NCBI RefSeq assembly: GCF_001675285.1
Contig: NZ_LSGQ01000006.1
Span: 1-64,000, forward strand
Length of the DNA stretch: 64,000 nt
Direction of reading: 5' to 3'
From: Elizabethkingia miricola
Lineage (GTDB): Bacteria > Bacteroidota > Bacteroidia > Flavobacteriales > Weeksellaceae
Below are positions 61,025 to 64,000 of this stretch, piece after piece (position 1 is the first letter of the stretch; every line of letters starts with the position of its first letter). Under the pieces are notes generated by a model, which saw only the letters and a program-made list of their open reading frames with translations, searched no databases and was not told the origin of the DNA. The position numbers and the translations under genes were made by a program.

Positions 61025-62265
61025 TACAGCTGTGTTTTAAGGTTAATAGTTCCGTTAATTTCCCCGATACTGCCTCTCGGTACTATTTTGTATCCAACTT
61101 TCAGTACCTTTTCCACAAGGAGATCACTGTTTGGATCCACATAGGTTTTCCCGGTGGTAATTTCTCCACGCCGAACCATGTCAGCAAATACACCATCACC
61201 AATCGATTCCAGAAATATGACAACACCAGGGCTCATTTTTCCTGTTGCTGCATCGACCATGTAATTTGTCTTTACTTTAGGCAGATAAGCAGCTCTTAAG
61301 CTTCTCCGGGCTTTCTTTCCAGTACGCCCATAGGCTACCGAATGCTCATTGATATTGTTGTCATCATCCAGAACAACCGGAGAACACACATGATCATTAT
61401 TAAGCCTTACTCCGGCCATACCTGTATAAGTAAGCCCAAAGACATAACCTTTGTTTTCCAGCGTCTGCAGATCCGCATACTGCTCAGTATTCTTTTTGTG
61501 GTTTGATAGTCCAGGATTAACCAAAAGTTTTCTGGCTTCATGAGTCAGATTTTTGGTCTCGTTTTCTCCAATATTCTGGTTAACAGTACAGGAGGCACAA
61601 ACACCCAAGGCCGTACCGATAAAGGCATATTTTTGAGCACTTCCGGTTCTCTTTGCTGCGATATCATAATCCTGACCGATCACCAGGGTAACGCCTTCAG
61701 CTGATAAGTTTGGGATATCTCTAAGGTCTGCAGCAGTTGCAGCAGAACCACCATAGCTGTATCCTTCCAAAAAGACTGAAACCGGCATTAAATTTTCTTC
61801 AGACCATTCTTCCAATAATTTTGCCTTAGCAATAGAATTATAGACTTCATCCGGAAGACCATTTAACATGGTTATTGTTGCATCCGCTGCCAGGTTAACC
61901 CCGATAGCAATTTGCTTTATTTTCCCTTCAGCAGAAATAAGTAAAGCCTCAGCCGGACCTTCACAAAGCTCTGTAAGCTTTTTATTTTGCTCGGCTAAAA
62001 GCAAATGAAGCTCAGTGCCTGATCCTGCCAGGCGGAAAAATTCAGACAAATGTTCATAGACATGAACGTTACCTGTCTGATCATACTCTTTTGTAATTCC
62101 TAAGCTTTCTACATCTGAAAGATTATAGACCACTACAGGAACTCCAAATTCAAGGTTTGAAGGCTTAGGTCCGGTAAGGACGATTCCACTAATGGAATCA
62201 TCACTTCCCAGCCTGTTAGCTCCAACCTTTCCCTTGACGATATTAACTCCTTTAATATTTGACAT
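61024..62265 (-). CDS. Tail sheath protein (DUF2586 type)
   Basis: A 413-residue protein. It has an N-terminal VNIVKGKVGANRLGSDDSIS opening, central VTLVIGQDYDIAAKRTGSAQ and LGVCASCTVNQNIGENETKN, and a C-terminal GDGVFADMVRRGEITTGKTY and RGSIGEINGTINLKTQL closing strand. These features fit DUF2586, the sheath family of Bacteroidota contractile phages. The sheath contracts during injection. Confidence 0.85.
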   Translation of the reverse strand: MSNIKGVNIVKGKVGANRLGSDDSISGIVLTGPKPSNLEFGVPVVVYNLSDVESLGITKEYDQTGNVHVYEHLSEFFRLAGSGTELHLLLAEQNKKLTELCEGPAEALLISAEGKIKQIAIGVNLAADATITMLNGLPDEVYNSIAKAKLLEEWSEENLMPVSVFLEGYSYGGSAATAADLRDIPNLSAEGVTLVIGQDYDIAAKRTGSAQKYAFIGTALGVCASCTVNQNIGENETKNLTHEARKLLVNPGLSNHKKNTEQYADLQTLENKGYVFGLTYTGMAGVRLNNDHVCSPVVLDDDNNINEHSVAYGRTGKKARRSLRAAYLPKVKTNYMVDAATGKMSPGVVIFLESIGDGVFADMVRRGEITTGKTYVDPNSDLLVEKVLKVGYKIVPRGSIGEINGTINLKTQL

Positions 62266-62276
62266 TGGTTAAAATT

Positions 62277-62495
62277 TTAGGTTGTTGGATCATCGTTCCC
62301 AGCATCGATCTTTTGACCTTGTTTAAAGGTTTCGATTTTGCCGATTGTTTTCCCTTCTTTATCCTTCTCCAGACTATAGTTTGCCCAATTGATATCGGTG
62401 AACCAGTCGCCTTTTGGATTAAGGTAAAGAGCGGGTGTAGCAGGATTATCTTTTAGATAACTCGCTGCATACTGTTTTTGCGCTTTATTTGCCAT
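62277..62495 (-). CDS. Small phage protein between capsid and sheath
   Basis: A 72-residue polar protein (YLKDNPATPALYLNPKGDWF, then a charged helix and GQKIDAGNDDPTT). It is the only gene between the capsid and sheath genes, where neck and head-completion genes are usually found. Its function is unknown. Confidence 0.7.
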   Translation of the reverse strand: MANKAQKQYAASYLKDNPATPALYLNPKGDWFTDINWANYSLEKDKEGKTIGKIETFKQGQKIDAGNDDPTT

Positions 62496-62507
62496 AATAA
62501 AAGGTTA

Positions 62508-63431
62508 TTAAGGGGTTGGAATACCGGAAACAACAGCACCGAAACCATGATCTTGCTTTTTATCGGTAAGACCATAACAGTGAAGCCTGCATTCCGCTGT
62601 TGGGTTTTTGCTTCTGGTATCTGTAATCATTGGCTTTAACAGTGTAGTAACACTTTCAATGTGATGTACCGTATTGGGTGCATAAAAGAAAATAGAAGAT
62701 CCTTGATCACCAGCAGTCGGTAAAGATCCTAGTGGTTTAATTACACCTGCCGGATTATACAATGGAGTTTCGGTATTTTCAAAAATCTGAAGATTAAAGA
62801 ATCTTTTCAGCTCTCCGGTATTTTTATCAAGCTCCAGATCACGATAATTGTTTGTGCTGGCTCTGTCAATGACAAGATCTGCTTTGTGCTCATCACTTAA
62901 AATGAAATAAAAGCTTGCTTTATCCTTTAGGTTTAGCTTTACCAAGTCTTCGAAAAGGAACGAATTCAAATCGGCATAAGTCATTCTTAAACGACCATTA
63001 TGCTCAGAACCAGTAGTTCTAATAACCGGCATAGCATTAGCTTTATGCTGTTTTGGAGCAAGCTTATTTAATGCATATCTACGAACCCCAATTTTAAAGG
63101 AGTTGGTATGCTCTACACGGATAGCAGCTTCTTTGTCATAAGCCATAGCTCTTAACTCCGCATCGGTGTAAGCTGTTGGAGTCGTATCCAGTTTATCCCA
63201 CTCAACAAGACCTTTTTGCCCAGTCATTTGCTTTGGTGTAAAATCCACATCGGCATTCACAACAAAATCAACATTGTTGATCAGCTTGTTAAATTTGATA
63301 CCATCAGTATCAATAGCTGCGGGATTTGGACGTTTTAAAACACCGATAAAGGCATCATTATAGTTTCTGAAGTCTTCTAAAAGTTGGGGATCCACATAGG
63401 TTTTGGTCCAGTTTCCATCTACTAATTCCAT
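62508..63431 (-). CDS. Major capsid protein
   Basis: A 307-residue protein matching Mu-T-like major capsid proteins in length and position. The N-terminus is VDGNWTKTYVDPQLLEDFRN; it has a GIKFNKLINNVDFVVNADVD segment, a long helical spine region with YDKEAAIRVEHTNSFKIGVR, and an NPTAECRLHCYGLTDKKQD segment. It follows the protease/scaffold gene with a 1-bp overlap. Confidence 0.82.
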   Translation of the reverse strand: MELVDGNWTKTYVDPQLLEDFRNYNDAFIGVLKRPNPAAIDTDGIKFNKLINNVDFVVNADVDFTPKQMTGQKGLVEWDKLDTTPTAYTDAELRAMAYDKEAAIRVEHTNSFKIGVRRYALNKLAPKQHKANAMPVIRTTGSEHNGRLRMTYADLNSFLFEDLVKLNLKDKASFYFILSDEHKADLVIDRASTNNYRDLELDKNTGELKRFFNLQIFENTETPLYNPAGVIKPLGSLPTAGDQGSSIFFYAPNTVHHIESVTTLLKPMITDTRSKNPTAECRLHCYGLTDKKQDHGFGAVVSGIPTP

Positions 63432-64000
63432 TATTTACTGTATTTAGCGTTAAACAATTTATCGAAGGCCTCTTTGTCATCAGTAGCCAACTTTTCCAGA
63501 CCTTTTGGATCTTCTGTCTGCCACTTATCTAAGTCCCATGACTCACGACCTGCTACACCAGCACCAGGTGTTCCGGTTTGAATATGTGCGGAAATATTCG
63601 GGGCTGCCGGTTTGTTTGAAGATTTCAACACGTGTGCTAAAGCTTCAATTCCGGAATTTTCTCCGATATTCTCATACACCTTTCTTTCGTCCTCAGTGAA
63701 TGCTTTACTGGCACCAGCTGAAGCCGTGTCAATCATTGCTTTGATCTGACCATCCTTATAGGCTTTCAGGTCATTCTCTGCTTTGGTTCTGGCTGTTTTC
63801 TCCCTGTCAAGAGAAGCCTGCAGATCGTTCATTTTTCCTTGCACCGCATCTAATACGGCGGTATCTGAACTTTGTGCGTTAACTACCGCACTTAAGCCCA
63901 ATGCTGTGATAAGCACTTGTTTCATATTGTCGATATTAAAATTTGAATTATTTTCAGGAGGCTGCTGATCATAAGAAGCTAGAAAAGCCTTTACAGCAGG
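63431..64000 (-). CDS. Head protease/scaffold (Mu gpI/gpZ-like), partial
   Basis: The frame is open to the window edge (AVKAFLASYDQQPPENNSN precedes the ATG at 63925), so the true start is outside. The visible part is a scaffold: LITALGLSAVVNAQSSDTAV matches the ALGL segment of Mu gpI-type proteins, then a long coiled coil (VQGKMNDLQASLDREKTART) and an acidic tail. The MKQVLITALGLSAV stretch looks like a signal peptide but lies mid-protein. The inner ATG could yield a gpZ-like separate scaffold. Confidence 0.8.
   Translation of the reverse strand, partial: PAVKAFLASYDQQPPENNSNFNIDNMKQVLITALGLSAVVNAQSSDTAVLDAVQGKMNDLQASLDREKTARTKAENDLKAYKDGQIKAMIDTASAGASKAFTEDERKVYENIGENSGIEALAHVLKSSNKPAAPNISAHIQTGTPGAGVAGRESWDLDKWQTEDPKGLEKLATDDKEAFDKLFNAKYSK

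Larger units (their letters stand above)
49830..64000 (-). mobile_element. Contractile-tailed prophage, probably Mu-like, running past the window end
   Basis: All genes from 64000 down to 49973 are leftward and tightly packed. The order is protease/scaffold, capsid, sheath, tube, frameshifted chaperone, DUF6046, hub, spanin, spike, gp25, holin, LysM, baseplate J, fibres and DNA methyltransferase. Mu-like affinity is inferred from the gpI-like protease end with its in-frame inner start, a 307-residue capsid, a DNA-modification gene at the end of the late region, and insertion into an ordinary gene. The transposase would be outside the window. Confidence 0.85.

Noticed and set aside
63431-63925. 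Exported 164-residue protein starting MKQVLITALGL
   Set aside because: The frame continues upstream to the window edge, so the apparent signal peptide is internal to a longer head protein.
1-64000. CRISPR arrays, rRNA genes or insertion sequences
   Set aside because: No regularly spaced repeats, rRNA-like stretches or transposase genes with inverted ends were found in the window.

Overview
The window is low-GC (estimated by eye) Bacteroidota DNA, most likely from the Chryseobacterium/Elizabethkingia group (Weeksellaceae). The evidence is GLPGLI, DUF4374, DUF5694, DUF5958 and DUF2306 proteins, many TonB-dependent receptors, short 'KKLSKKxLKxIKG' leader peptides, TAnnTTTG-type promoters, and a secreted sphingomyelinase plus PI-PLC pair. 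The genus is an inference.

Layout. (1) 1-2201 is the edge of one prophage or integrative element. It has small leftward early genes, a rightward XRE/S24 repressor with three near-identical operators, and a truncated 3' half of a CAT-anticodon tRNA as the attachment scar. (2) 2.3-20.4 kb is chromosome, mostly leftward. It carries a leader peptide/GLPGLI pair, a DUF5694 protein, a LuxR regulator, a TolC-EmrA-EmrB efflux operon, a universal stress protein, two Crp/Fnr regulators, a siderophore-interacting reductase, a Na+/H+ antiporter, a DsbA/NTF2/MBL operon and an OmpA lipoprotein. Two kinds of FNR-like palindromes lie in front of these genes and suggest two small regulons. (3) 20.4-23.6 kb holds a monomeric, mitochondrial-type phenylalanyl-tRNA synthetase preceded by a Phe-rich leader peptide. 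Four short cysteine-rich leader peptides follow. Two of them have an inhibitor-cystine-knot cysteine pattern, and three share a promoter palindrome at constant spacing. (4) 23.7-31 kb is iron/siderophore uptake: PepSY reductase plus outer-membrane barrel, then DUF4374 plus TonB receptor. (5) 31.3-37.2 kb is accessory: an S41 peptidase, lipoproteins, and a cluster of small immunity-like genes bounded by a 42-bp repeated terminator, with a decayed copy of one gene further on. (6) 37.3-44.3 kb is a phospholipid-attack locus: sphingomyelinase, PI-PLC, a TonB receptor and a membrane-bound AraC regulator. (7) 44.7-49.8 kb has three tandem surface proteins with nearly identical 3' ends and an RHS-type gene cut short.

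(8) About 49.83 kb to the window end is a contractile-tailed, probably Mu-like prophage read leftward: protease/scaffold, capsid, sheath, tube, frameshifted chaperone, hub, u-spanin, spike, gp25, holin, LysM, baseplate J, fibres and a Dam-type methyltransferase at the extreme end. No tape measure protein was recognised between chaperone and hub. The methyltransferase is split by an 8-G tract and would be restored by 9 Gs, so it looks phase-variable and currently OFF. The prophage end appears to fall inside the RHS gene.

Most notable: the Phe-leader/monomeric PheRS unit with its knottin-like neighbours, the G-tract methyltransferase, the GGGAAAG frameshift site, and the compact tail module with a CotH-like fibre.
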